A stretch of 21,344 bases of DNA, from assembly GCA_002372505.1 (NCBI GenBank), contig DFGY01000093.1, positions 1-21,344 on the forward strand, written 5' to 3'. The notes beneath the pieces were generated by a model. It worked only from the letters and a program-made list of their open reading frames with translations. It was not told the origin of the DNA and searched no databases. Both the position numbers and the translations under genes were made by a program. This DNA comes from Firmicutes bacterium UBA3738. GTDB lineage: Bacteria > Bacillota > Clostridia > Peptostreptococcales > Anaerovoracaceae. This document shows, one piece after another, positions 14,232-21,344 of this stretch (within the stretch, counting starts at the first letter, position 1; each line of letters begins with the position of its first letter).

Positions 14232-15426
14232 AGGAATACTCCCTTCCGTCCACCTTAATCTTTGTCCACAGTCCCATGTTGTGTTCACGAATAAGAAATG
14301 AGCTGTCGTAGTTACCGACAATGTTTATCTGCATCAGATCCATCATTCTTCCCAGCCTTACATTACGCTCCTGGACGAAGAGGAATATTTGCAGATAACC
14401 CTGATAAGTCAGGCCTGTGGGCGAATTGGTGTCAATGTACTCGCTCTCTTTATTATCTATAATGGACTGAATGTCTATAGCCCAAGTGTCGTTTGTCTTA
14501 TATAAAGGAACCTTCCGTCCGTGTTCCAGTAGTCTTACATCGTTTTCCGCCTCGGCGAAGGCCCAGGCTTCTGCAATGGCAGCCGCGGCAATAGGTGTGC
14601 CTACTTCAAGACCCATGACCTGAGCTGCGGCAAGAAGCTCGCTCCTTAATTTCGGATTGGTGAATATGAACAGCAGGTTAATGGCGTTACGCACCTTCCT
14701 GATATCCCTTCTCACTTCCCTCCGATTCAGCTGATCGCTCATCTCTCCTTCAAGAATGTATTCTACCTCGTTTCTGAAGAAGGTCTTCCTCTCGTTCCCC
14801 TCCTGGGCGTTTTTGAAAGTGTTCATTATGTACTGGGTCACCAGATAGGCATTGGTTCCCTGAGTCAGACCTCCCGAGCCCATATTTGCCAGACTCTTAA
14901 CGGAAGACACAATGCCCCCGCCTCCCGGAGTGGCGCCGGAAGGAAGAACGTCTATTATCTTGTGATTTTTCAAGGTTCTCCCCTCCGCCCGTGTATCGAT
15001 TTTCTTTCCTGCGCCTTCTTCTCCGTCCAGGGCATCTTTTATCCAGCCTCGCGCCAGGGCATACTTGGCGTATTCACACACTTCCTTTTCAAATATGTCC
15101 ACATCCGCCAGACTGTAGCCGGCTGTATTCGCCTCCACACTTTCCAGATCCAAATACTTATTCCTATCGAAAGTATATGCCAGATAATCGCCAATCTTTG
15201 TTTCTATCTCCATTCTGTGACCGCGGAATGCGAACAATCCGTAATCATCCTTAAGATGATTGTCAAACTCGCTTAAGACGGACCTGGCTGCAAGATTGGA
15301 AATACCGTCTGTATACCCTATGGCACCTACTCTTAAGGACACGGATACGAAGGCCATAACAAGAGTTATCATTGAGCCCAGTACCATCACCAGAAACACC
15401 GATGATGAGCCTTTCCTTTTTCTCAT
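14215..15426 (-). CDS. DUF5702-family Tad locus protein (TadG-like position)
   Basis: This 403-residue protein has one N-terminal membrane helix (about 9-33, SSVFLVMVLGSMITLVMAF) after a short basic tail. A large extracytoplasmic part follows, containing RSVLSEFDNHLKDDYGLFAF (48-67), the feature I associate with DUF5702 proteins of clostridial Tad operons. A Gly-rich stretch (GATPGGGG) splits the domain in the middle. I take the ATG at 15426, with AGGTG 6 bases upstream. A GTG three codons earlier is also open, but its GGAG would be only 3 bases away. By position it matches TadG-type minor pilus proteins. It overlaps the downstream TadE-like gene by 17 bases. Confidence 0.75.
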   Translation of the reverse strand: MRKRKGSSSVFLVMVLGSMITLVMAFVSVSLRVGAIGYTDGISNLAARSVLSEFDNHLKDDYGLFAFRGHRMEIETKIGDYLAYTFDRNKYLDLESVEANTAGYSLADVDIFEKEVCEYAKYALARGWIKDALDGEEGAGKKIDTRAEGRTLKNHKIIDVLPSGATPGGGGIVSSVKSLANMGSGGLTQGTNAYLVTQYIMNTFKNAQEGNERKTFFRNEVEYILEGEMSDQLNRREVRRDIRKVRNAINLLFIFTNPKLRSELLAAAQVMGLEVGTPIAAAAIAEAWAFAEAENDVRLLEHGRKVPLYKTNDTWAIDIQSIIDNKESEYIDTNSPTGLTYQGYLQIFLFVQERNVRLGRMMDLMQINIVGNYDSSFLIREHNMGLWTKIKVDGREYSYDHKY

Positions 15427-15454
15427 ATCACACACCTACTCCGGGACATCCGTT

Positions 15455-15829
15455 TCATCTAAAAATATCCGTATACCTTATAAGCTTTTTCTCATCCACT
15501 TCATATGTGGTGCTCTCAATCCTCTTGGAAAATGACTTTTGAAACAGACCCTTCTTTCTGAACCTTACGGAGCTGGATGACCGATAAATCTTACCCAGCC
15601 CTGAAGAAGATCCGGAGACACTCACGTTTCTTGGAATGTGCTTATTGGTAATGGACACTCCGGTCTCCCTGCCCATCTCAGCGTTGGAAGCAACATGAGT
15701 CTTTGCGCTTTCAGCAACCTCGCTGTACATAAATGAAAGTATGTACACAATTGCAACTACGCTAAGGATTACTATGGGCAGGACAACCGCTGCTTCCACC
15801 ATGGTCTGGCCACTGCGCTTATTAAACAT
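15455..15829 (-). CDS. TadE-family minor pseudopilin
   Basis: The 124-residue product starts RSGQTMVEAAVVLPIVIL, the TadE-type N-terminus with a conserved Glu before a single membrane helix (about 12-34). A short, Ser- and basic-rich extracytoplasmic region follows. TadE proteins are thought to prime or stabilise Flp pilus assembly. The ATG overlaps the flp stop by one base (TGATG), and only a weak AGG precedes it, so translation is probably coupled to flp. The gene ends 28 bases before the DUF5702 gene. Confidence 0.82.
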   Translation of the reverse strand: MFNKRSGQTMVEAAVVLPIVILSVVAIVYILSFMYSEVAESAKTHVASNAEMGRETGVSITNKHIPRNVSVSGSSSGLGKIYRSSSSVRFRKKGLFQKSFSKRIESTTYEVDEKKLIRYTDIFR

Positions 15830-15999
15830 CAGAAACCTGTATTTAATGCATCCAGTGTCTTGTTTACGAAAGCCGTAATCTCCGATTTAAAAATCAATCC
15901 GAGAATAATGGCGATAGCAACAAGAATGGCCACCTGAACCATTTCCATACCTTCTCTCCGGCCTGTAATGAACCGCCGGGCTTTGTAGAATAAAACCAT
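15829..15999 (-). CDS. flp: Flp-type (type IVb) pilin, 56 residues
   Basis: A short gene easily missed by length cut-offs. The 56-residue product has a basic leader (MVLFYKARRFITGRREG), then MEMVQVAILVAIAIILGLIF (a hydrophobic helix, about 18-38) and KSEITAFVNKTLDALNTGF. This is the layout of clostridial Flp1-type pilins, the major subunit of Tad pili. A prepilin peptidase could cut after the Gly at residue 17. AAAGGAG lies 11 bases before the ATG. It sits 107 bases below tadC, with its own promoter, which suits a subunit needed in excess. The stop overlaps the tadE start. Confidence 0.85.
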   Translation of the reverse strand: MVLFYKARRFITGRREGMEMVQVAILVAIAIILGLIFKSEITAFVNKTLDALNTGF

Positions 16000-16050
16000 A
16001 ACTTCTCACACTCCTTTCTTTGACTACAACCTGTTATATGAATTAATGTC

Positions 16051-16079
16051 ATTTTATTACAAGCCAACGGATTAGTCAA
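16051..16079 (-). promoter_or_regulatory. promoter for the flp-tadE sub-operon
   Basis: On the minus strand TTGACT (16074-16079) and TAAAAT (16051-16056), each 5 of 6 to consensus, are spaced by 17 bases in the tadC-flp gap. The -10 lies about 51 bases upstream of the flp ATG. Confidence 0.6.
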
Positions 16080-16106
16080 CCATTTTTTAGTAATAATGCT
16101 AAATAT

Positions 16107-17162
16107 TTAAATTTCCAGTAAAGCCGGCGCCACAGTGATCATTACGAGAACGAGAATGAGAATTACCAAAGGCAAGGTCAGCTTTGTTTCGGCGATTCTG
16201 CCCTTTTCCTCAGCCTGCTTCTTTCTTGCAAACCACAGGAGACTGCTTTCCGCCGAAAGCTTTCCCGTAAGATCCGCCCCTTTATCAATGTTGTCATTAA
16301 TAATGTTGCTGACCCTCATTAGTTCCCTGACTCCGCTGCGCTTCGCAAAGAGAGACAGCTCCTCATGCATGGGGGAATTGGTCTGAATCACCCTGCTTTG
16401 AATGGCGTAAAGCTGATTGTAAAAATAACTGTCAGTGCCGATACTTCGTCTGTCGTTTATTATCCTCATAAGGGCATCGCTTATAACCACACCGCCCTGG
16501 AGGAGCAGCACCGTTTTGTTAATAAACTCGGGAAGCTCCCGCATAACGGAGTCCCTTGCCATAGCCTCTTCCTTTTTAAGGTTCGAAAATCTGCCGGCAT
16601 ATACGGCCACGCCGAGAAATATGAATGCGATTATAATTATGGGAATGTTGCTCTTTCTTTCCTTCTTCCACACCAGCTTCGTTCCATCGTCAAGGGTTGT
16701 GGGAAGCACCACATTCTTTCCGCCGGTACCGTCGTTAAGTTCCCGCACGGCGGTGTCTATTTTCCTTTTAAGCCTGTCGCTTTCCGACTCTTCCCCCATG
16801 ACACCTTCGCTTTCTTCTTTCTCCGCCCTGCTGCCGGCAGGATCTATTACAATTTCCTTGGCCACGACTACGCTGCCTTTTTTACCTACAGCCTCAACGC
16901 TGGAGTCGATTACTGCGCTGCCCTGCTCCTTGGACGGTCTGGCAATTTTAACAAGTTCCCCTTTGCTGTTCACTTCCATATTTATGGAGCTGGTCCTCTC
17001 TCCAACTATGGTCACGGCCACAAGAGCCACAAAGCCTATAATGGTAAGAGCCAGGTACCCCTTCAGCTTGCGGTAATCCTTTTCCGCCTTTACAACGCCG
17101 GATCTTTCACCGTACAGAGCCTCATATCTTGACTTTAAAATTTCCTTGTTATCCTTAAACAT
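16107..17162 (-). CDS. tadC: TadC-like type II secretion F-domain platform protein
   Basis: I start at the ATG at 17162, which overlaps the tadB stop by one base (TGATG). Open frame further upstream lies within tadB. The 351-residue product has a first membrane helix (about 36-54), a hydrophilic insert (about 55-171) rich in Glu and Lys, and a second helix (about 172-190). The F-domain core (about 200-328) includes ELPEFINKTVLLLQGGVVISDAL and is followed by a C-terminal helix ending APALLEI. It pairs with TadB to form the inner-membrane platform of the pilus machine. The insert between the first two helices is larger than in a minimal TadC. GGAG lies 11 bases before the start. Confidence 0.82.
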   Translation of the reverse strand: MFKDNKEILKSRYEALYGERSGVVKAEKDYRKLKGYLALTIIGFVALVAVTIVGERTSSINMEVNSKGELVKIARPSKEQGSAVIDSSVEAVGKKGSVVVAKEIVIDPAGSRAEKEESEGVMGEESESDRLKRKIDTAVRELNDGTGGKNVVLPTTLDDGTKLVWKKERKSNIPIIIIAFIFLGVAVYAGRFSNLKKEEAMARDSVMRELPEFINKTVLLLQGGVVISDALMRIINDRRSIGTDSYFYNQLYAIQSRVIQTNSPMHEELSLFAKRSGVRELMRVSNIINDNIDKGADLTGKLSAESSLLWFARKKQAEEKGRIAETKLTLPLVILILVLVMITVAPALLEI

Positions 17163-17917
17163 CACACATTTATCTCCGTCATTTTCATCATAAGCCTGTA
17201 AGAAACCGCAATGCCTCCAAGTGCTATGGTCATAATCACTCTCCCTGTAAATGTCTCGTACATTACCGCCAGATAGTCCGGAGAAAAAATATTGAGACAC
17301 AGCACTACCAGGAGAGGCATTACGCTTATAATCCTGCCTTCGAATTTCTTCTGTGAAGTCAGGGCATTTATTTCCCTTTCAATTGTCATTTTGTCCATGA
17401 GGACGGAAGAAGCATTGGCAATAACCTTTTCCATGTCTCCCCCGGTAACGCGGCAGGCTCTGTAAACATCGACGAAATTTCTTATATCTTCCTGATGGCT
17501 CCTGGCTGCAAAGTCTACCAGCAGGTCCTCTTCGTTTTCCCTGTTTTCTATCATGCCGTGGAGCATATACCTAAGCTCTGCCATCAAGGGAGTATCCTCG
17601 TCGTATATTAATATGAGGGCGTTATAGCTCTCCATGAGAGCCTGCTTCATCTGCCTGCCGGACGCAAAGGAGGCGGCAAGGGAATATAGCAGATCCCGGA
17701 ACTGCATTACGAGGAGTTCCTTGCGCTTTTCCGCCTTGTATTTTGAAAAGGGCACCGGCAGATAGACTGCCAGAAGACCCATTGCCGCGGCCAGAAGAAA
17801 GCTGTGGTAAAAGAGGAGTGACACAGTGAATATGGCCAGATACCCTCCTGTGCATACCATGAGCAGCTCCCTGCTGCCGGGTTCATATTTGTCATAATCA
17901 GATATCAAGGTTTCCAT
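17162..17917 (-). CDS. tadB: TadB-like type II secretion F-domain platform protein
   Basis: The 251-residue integral membrane protein has two N-terminal helices (about 18-58). The cytoplasmic T2SF domain follows (about 70-195: MQFRDLLYSLAASFASGRQM, YRACRVTGGDMEKVI). Two C-terminal helices come last (about 196-212 and 222-245). This matches TadB of Flp pilus systems, the partner of TadC at the inner membrane and of the TadA ATPase. It overlaps tadA by 20 bases and tadC by one base, so the three genes are tightly coupled. GGAG lies 10 bases ahead of the chosen ATG. Confidence 0.9.
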   Translation of the reverse strand: METLISDYDKYEPGSRELLMVCTGGYLAIFTVSLLFYHSFLLAAAMGLLAVYLPVPFSKYKAEKRKELLVMQFRDLLYSLAASFASGRQMKQALMESYNALILIYDEDTPLMAELRYMLHGMIENRENEEDLLVDFAARSHQEDIRNFVDVYRACRVTGGDMEKVIANASSVLMDKMTIEREINALTSQKKFEGRIISVMPLLVVLCLNIFSPDYLAVMYETFTGRVIMTIALGGIAVSYRLMMKMTEINV

Positions 17918-19097
17918 CTCCCTTCAGCTCCAGCTTTTCCCTGGATATAATCTTATTTCCCGTAGGTCTAAGGCCCTCCGCCTTTGAATACTTAAACAGA
18001 GAATTAGTTTTTATGATCCCTGTTTCATTTGAATAAATCTCAGCCACTTCCAGCACCTTTCGCTCACCCAGACCCAGCCTGCCAAGATGAATGATTACAT
18101 CTATGGCCTCGGCTATCTGAGAGCGAATTGCCTCAATGGGAAACTCCGCTGCCTGAAGAAACATTGACTCAAGCCTTCTGAGCATTCCCTCAATGGAATT
18201 GCCGTGCCCCGTGGACAGGCTGCCTGAGTGGCCCGTATTCATTGCGTTAATCATATCCATCACTTCCTTTCCTCTCACTTCTCCTACTATTATCCGGTCC
18301 GGCCTCATTCTCAGAGATGTTTTAATAAGACTGTCCATGCCGATGCTGCCCCGTCCGCTGGTGCCGGCGTTTCTGCATTCCAGTCTGACGATGTTCTCGT
18401 TGTTTCGTATCTGCAGCTCCGCCGAGTCTTCTATTACTATGAGACGCTCATCCTTGGGAATGAAATCCGCCAGCACATTCAGAAAGGTGGTCTTTCCGGA
18501 AGAGGTCCCGCCGCTGATAAAGCAATTGTATCCGTCCCTCACCAACACCTCCAGAAAACGGGCACATTCCTCATTTATGGTTTCCCTTTCAATGAGATCC
18601 TTCATGACGAAACCCTTCTCGGGAAATTTTCGTATGGTAAAAATAGGTCCGTTAAGAGCAATGTTCTTGTACACCGCATTTACTCTGGAACCGTTTTTCA
18701 GTCTGGCATCAACTATAGGGCTCAGTTCATTTATTTCCCTGTGGACTTCCGAGGCCACCCTTCTTATGACTTCTTCCAGGTCGGCAGTAGAAGAAAAGGT
18801 CCGCTCCGCCCGCATAAGGCTGCCGCCCTTTTCAATGAAAATATCATCCTTACCGTTGACCATAATTTCGTTTACATCCGGGTCGTCAACGTAAGGCTGA
18901 AGAATTCCCAGGTCGCTCCTGAGTGAATAGAAAATGTTATCGATGACGTAGGCAATATCCTCAAGAGAATGGACCGATAAATTGTCATCGGAAAACACCT
19001 TGTCTTCAACAAAAGCACGTACCTCTCCGTCACTCATATCTTCCTGTCTGACGTTGAGTTCGTGCCTTATTTTTTCCGTAACCGCACTGATATTCAT
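17898..19097 (-). CDS. tadA: Tad pilus assembly ATPase TadA/CpaF
   Basis: A cytoplasmic secretion ATPase of the VirB11/CpaF class that powers Flp pilus assembly. With the ATG at 19097 the protein has 399 residues. An N-terminal domain has DDPDVNEIMVNG (71-82) and NGSRVNAV. Walker A is GGTSSGKT (196-203), the Asp box is IEDSAEL (E223, D224), Walker B is RIIVGEVRG (E273), and the His box is NTGHSGSLSTGHGNS (H290, H298). I prefer 19097 to the ATG at 19106 because AGAGG then sits 9 bases ahead instead of touching the start. It is the first gene of the Tad operon, with a promoter directly upstream. Confidence 0.96.
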   Translation of the reverse strand: MNISAVTEKIRHELNVRQEDMSDGEVRAFVEDKVFSDDNLSVHSLEDIAYVIDNIFYSLRSDLGILQPYVDDPDVNEIMVNGKDDIFIEKGGSLMRAERTFSSTADLEEVIRRVASEVHREINELSPIVDARLKNGSRVNAVYKNIALNGPIFTIRKFPEKGFVMKDLIERETINEECARFLEVLVRDGYNCFISGGTSSGKTTFLNVLADFIPKDERLIVIEDSAELQIRNNENIVRLECRNAGTSGRGSIGMDSLIKTSLRMRPDRIIVGEVRGKEVMDMINAMNTGHSGSLSTGHGNSIEGMLRRLESMFLQAAEFPIEAIRSQIAEAIDVIIHLGRLGLGERKVLEVAEIYSNETGIIKTNSLFKYSKAEGLRPTGNKIISREKLELKGDGNLDI

Positions 19098-19140
19098 TTT
19101 GCCCATCCTCTTACTAGTGTCAGAAATACCTTGTGCGATT

Positions 19141-19169
19141 ATTATACTCCGTGTGGCATTATTTTACAA
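19141..19169 (-). promoter_or_regulatory. promoter of the Tad operon
   Basis: On the minus strand TTGTAA (19164-19169) and TATAAT (19141-19146) are spaced by 17 bases, about 44 bases upstream of the chosen tadA ATG. It lies in the AT-rich gap after the antiporter gene. Confidence 0.75.
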
Positions 19170-19192
19170 CATATTTTTTCTATAATTTACAT

Positions 19193-21344
19193 TTATTGCA
19201 TGAGACCATCTTGAAGAAGTTTATCCGCCATGGACTTGTCTCCCAAAGCCCACACAACATCTCCATCCTCCATTATCATTTCTATACTGGGATCAGGTAT
19301 GGACAAATCTCCCCGCTCAATGGCGATGATAAAGCCGCCGTAGGTCTCCTTAAATTCCGAATTCTTAATGGACTTTCCCGCAAAAGGGGTATCCTTATCC
19401 ACTGATATGACGCAGAGCATAATCTGATCCTCCGGAGGCACCCGGCTGAAGACCTCGCCGTATACATATTCCCTTAAAGTAACAGGCATACTGTCAGGTT
19501 CGTTAATGTCGTCCGACTGACTCAGCGCCATAATGTAATTCTCCAATTTGTCCTTTCGTCCAAGGACTGTGATCACATCTCCCTCAAGTATTTTCTCATC
19601 AGGCCCCGGCATCTTTATAGTCTGCCCATCTCTGGAAATTTTAATAATTAAGGTGTCCAGCATTCTCGTATCGTGAAGTTCCCTTACAGTAGTGTTAAGT
19701 CCCGGATGTGTAAGGGCAAATTCCACCACGTACATGGTTTTCCCCAGCCACTTTTTATCGTCTGTCCTTTCCATCTTCCTTCTGTGGAGAATGCGCTCGT
19801 TCATATTGGCGACAAACCTCATCTCCATTTTAATGCTCCGCCCCTTAAGGTATTCGGAACGTCCGATGATCACCACGAGAATCAGGCTGACAGGGATAAG
19901 AATCCACTTGCTGATGCCCAGCATCTGATCCAGCACGAGGACAAACATGAACATAGCAATTATCATTCTCAGCACCCTTAGGGAAATGAGAGGCAGCCTG
20001 TTATACCTGCTGGCCAACCACAGTTTTTTAAATAAGGTACTGCGGTCATACCACATGAGGCTTATGAAGGGTATCATGAGAATTACAGTAACCACCGTAG
20101 CAATGGCCAGTCCGGGAGCATCCGTAAACTTGTCAACGGCAAAAGCCTTTATGTATTTCGTTCCGATACGGTAAACTATGAAGAGCATCATTGTTGTCAA
20201 AAGAGTCCGTACAGCATACCTCTTCATGAAGAGTGCCCAGTCGTTAGTCTCCTGCTCATCACCTGTGTCCCTCGTATACCTTTTCAGCACCGCCCTGTAT
20301 CCTGAGGGGATCTTCCTGTCCAGGAATTCGTATACCCTCTCCGAGTTCTTCATGGATACGGGAGTGAATATTGTAGTAATTATCGAGACGCAGACAACAA
20401 CGGGAAAGAGAAAGTCTCCGGTAACATCCAGGTTATTGCCCAGGGTGGCAACTATAAATGAAAACTCACCAATCTGCACCATGGACATTCCCCCGCGGAC
20501 AGCAGTGTTTAATCCCTGGCCGCTTATTAATATTCCAAGAGTGGAGAAAAACATCTGCCCCAGAATAGTTATGATGGTTATTACCAGAATGGGAACAATG
20601 TAATCTCCCAGCATTTCCGGCACAATCATCATACCCACGGATACGAAGAACACGGCACCGAACATATCTTTTATGGGGGTGAACAGCTTATCGATTCTTT
20701 CAGCCGACACTGTGCCTGCGAGAATTGAGCCTCCTACAAAAGCTCCCAGAGCTTCGGAGAATCCGATTAAATATGCGATTACAACCATGGACAGACATAT
20801 TCCCACAGAGAGGATGACCAGGCTTTCATCGTTTAAGAACTTCTTTGTCTTTCTTAGAAGTGTGGGAATAATGAGAATGCCCAGCAGCACCCATGCCGCA
20901 AGATAAAGAAGCATGAGGCCAAGCTTCAGCACCGTATCGGAGCCGTCTGCATTTCTGCTGGCGGATATGGTAGTCAGCACCACCAGCATGAATATTCCCA
21001 GTATATCTTCAATTACAAGAGCGCCTAACACTACCGACGCAAATTTTTTCTTCTTTAAGTTATATTCTTCAAAGGATTTCAGAATGACCATAGTCGACGA
21101 CATGGAGAGCATACATCCGAGAAAGATGCTGTCCATACTGTCAAAGCCAAGTATCCTTCCCACGACAAAGCCTCCGGGAATCATTCCACACATTACGGTT
21201 ATGGCCGTAACTATTGCCGAGTGCCCCACAGTCTTAAGCTTGGCAAAGCTGAACTCCAGTCCCAGACCGAACATTAGAAATACGATTCCTATATTGGCCC
21301 ACGTCTCTACGTTATCCAGTTCCACCACCGTAGGCAGGTACACA
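19193..21344 (-). CDS. CPA2-family cation/proton antiporter with tandem TrkA-C domains (N-terminus off the window)
   Basis: A multi-helix inner-membrane exchanger of the KefB/CPA2 type, moving K+ or Na+ against protons. The frame runs to the right edge. The visible protein (about 716 residues) starts inside the exchanger domain, so perhaps 40-60 N-terminal residues are missing. Family motifs include FLMFGLGLEFS, SMSSTMVI, IEDILGIFMLV and GFSEALGAFVGGSILAGT. After the exchanger domain (about 1-330) comes a segment with four or more extra hydrophobic helices (about 375-510). Two TrkA-C-like regulatory domains follow (about 545-610 and 620-716). I see no NAD-binding TrkA-N domain. No strong terminator is visible between this gene and the Tad promoter. 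Confidence 0.9.
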   Translation of the reverse strand, partial: VYLPTVVELDNVETWANIGIVFLMFGLGLEFSFAKLKTVGHSAIVTAITVMCGMIPGGFVVGRILGFDSMDSIFLGCMLSMSSTMVILKSFEEYNLKKKKFASVVLGALVIEDILGIFMLVVLTTISASRNADGSDTVLKLGLMLLYLAAWVLLGILIIPTLLRKTKKFLNDESLVILSVGICLSMVVIAYLIGFSEALGAFVGGSILAGTVSAERIDKLFTPIKDMFGAVFFVSVGMMIVPEMLGDYIVPILVITIITILGQMFFSTLGILISGQGLNTAVRGGMSMVQIGEFSFIVATLGNNLDVTGDFLFPVVVCVSIITTIFTPVSMKNSERVYEFLDRKIPSGYRAVLKRYTRDTGDEQETNDWALFMKRYAVRTLLTTMMLFIVYRIGTKYIKAFAVDKFTDAPGLAIATVVTVILMIPFISLMWYDRSTLFKKLWLASRYNRLPLISLRVLRMIIAMFMFVLVLDQMLGISKWILIPVSLILVVIIGRSEYLKGRSIKMEMRFVANMNERILHRRKMERTDDKKWLGKTMYVVEFALTHPGLNTTVRELHDTRMLDTLIIKISRDGQTIKMPGPDEKILEGDVITVLGRKDKLENYIMALSQSDDINEPDSMPVTLREYVYGEVFSRVPPEDQIMLCVISVDKDTPFAGKSIKNSEFKETYGGFIIAIERGDLSIPDPSIEMIMEDGDVVWALGDKSMADKLLQDGLMQ

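Noticed and set aside
14232..14321. Longer N-terminus for the TadE-like protein
   Set aside because: It lies wholly within the DUF5702 gene, adds no signal, and the internal ATG at 14231 has a GGGAG site and begins just before the TadE motif.
15894..16079. Minus-strand 61-residue ORF over the flp region
   Set aside because: It is out of frame with the clear Flp pilin, lacks a ribosome binding site and shows no domain features.
17163..17300. 46-residue N-terminal extension of TadC
   Set aside because: It overlaps tadB coding sequence, and the ATG at 17162 forms a standard TGATG overlap.

Overview
The window reads as chromosomal DNA from an anaerobic Firmicute of the class Clostridia. Three things point there: an IspH-ribosomal protein S1 fusion gene, a Tad/Flp pilus locus with DUF5702-, DUF6382- and TadE-like proteins, and an argR-recN pair. 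Promoters are sigma-A type, and most genes have GGAGG-like ribosome binding sites. The genus cannot be fixed from sequence alone. No rRNA, tRNA or CRISPR locus was seen.

Layout from left to right. (1) Positions 3-260 hold an unrecognised open frame entering from the left edge. (2) A leftward block ruvC-ruvA-ruvB-queA-tgt (4782 to 269) joins Holliday-junction processing to queuosine tRNA modification. Its promoter contains a near-consensus Gram-positive LexA box. (3) Divergently, argR-recN (4920-6991) runs rightward with a 1-nt stop/start overlap and ends at a strong hairpin shared with the convergent next gene. (4) A leftward NSS-family sodium symporter (8539 to 7139). (5) A 678-base non-coding stretch (8543-9220). 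It holds the symporter promoter, a composite repeat element (8692-9154) and the terminator of the next operon. (6) A leftward M18 aminopeptidase and ispH-rpsA fusion, coupled by an ATGA overlap. (7) A leftward Tad pilus operon (19097 to 12945): tadA, tadB, tadC, flp, tadE, a DUF5702 protein, a second TadE-like protein with two metal-binding repeats, and a DUF6382-like protein. (8) A leftward CPA2 cation/proton antiporter cut by the right edge.

The most unusual content is repeat DNA. A 32-bp unit occurs once between tgt and queA and again, inverted and identical, inside the queA reading frame, where it supplies a variable protein loop. Near 9 kb, four 35-bp palindromes spaced at exactly 83 bp sit between inverted 34-bp REP-like arms built around a GGGGGACGG core. 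Both families look like short palindromic elements moved in trans, and no transposase is present in the window. In the Tad operon, the second TadE-like protein carries two exactly matched H-x3-C-x22-C-x2-C repeats that resemble the Ada zinc-binding fold. The Tad locus has an ATPase, two membrane platform proteins, a pilin and minor pseudopilins. It has no recognisable prepilin peptidase, CpaB or CpaE in view.

All functional calls rest on motif recognition by eye. No database search or folding calculation was run.
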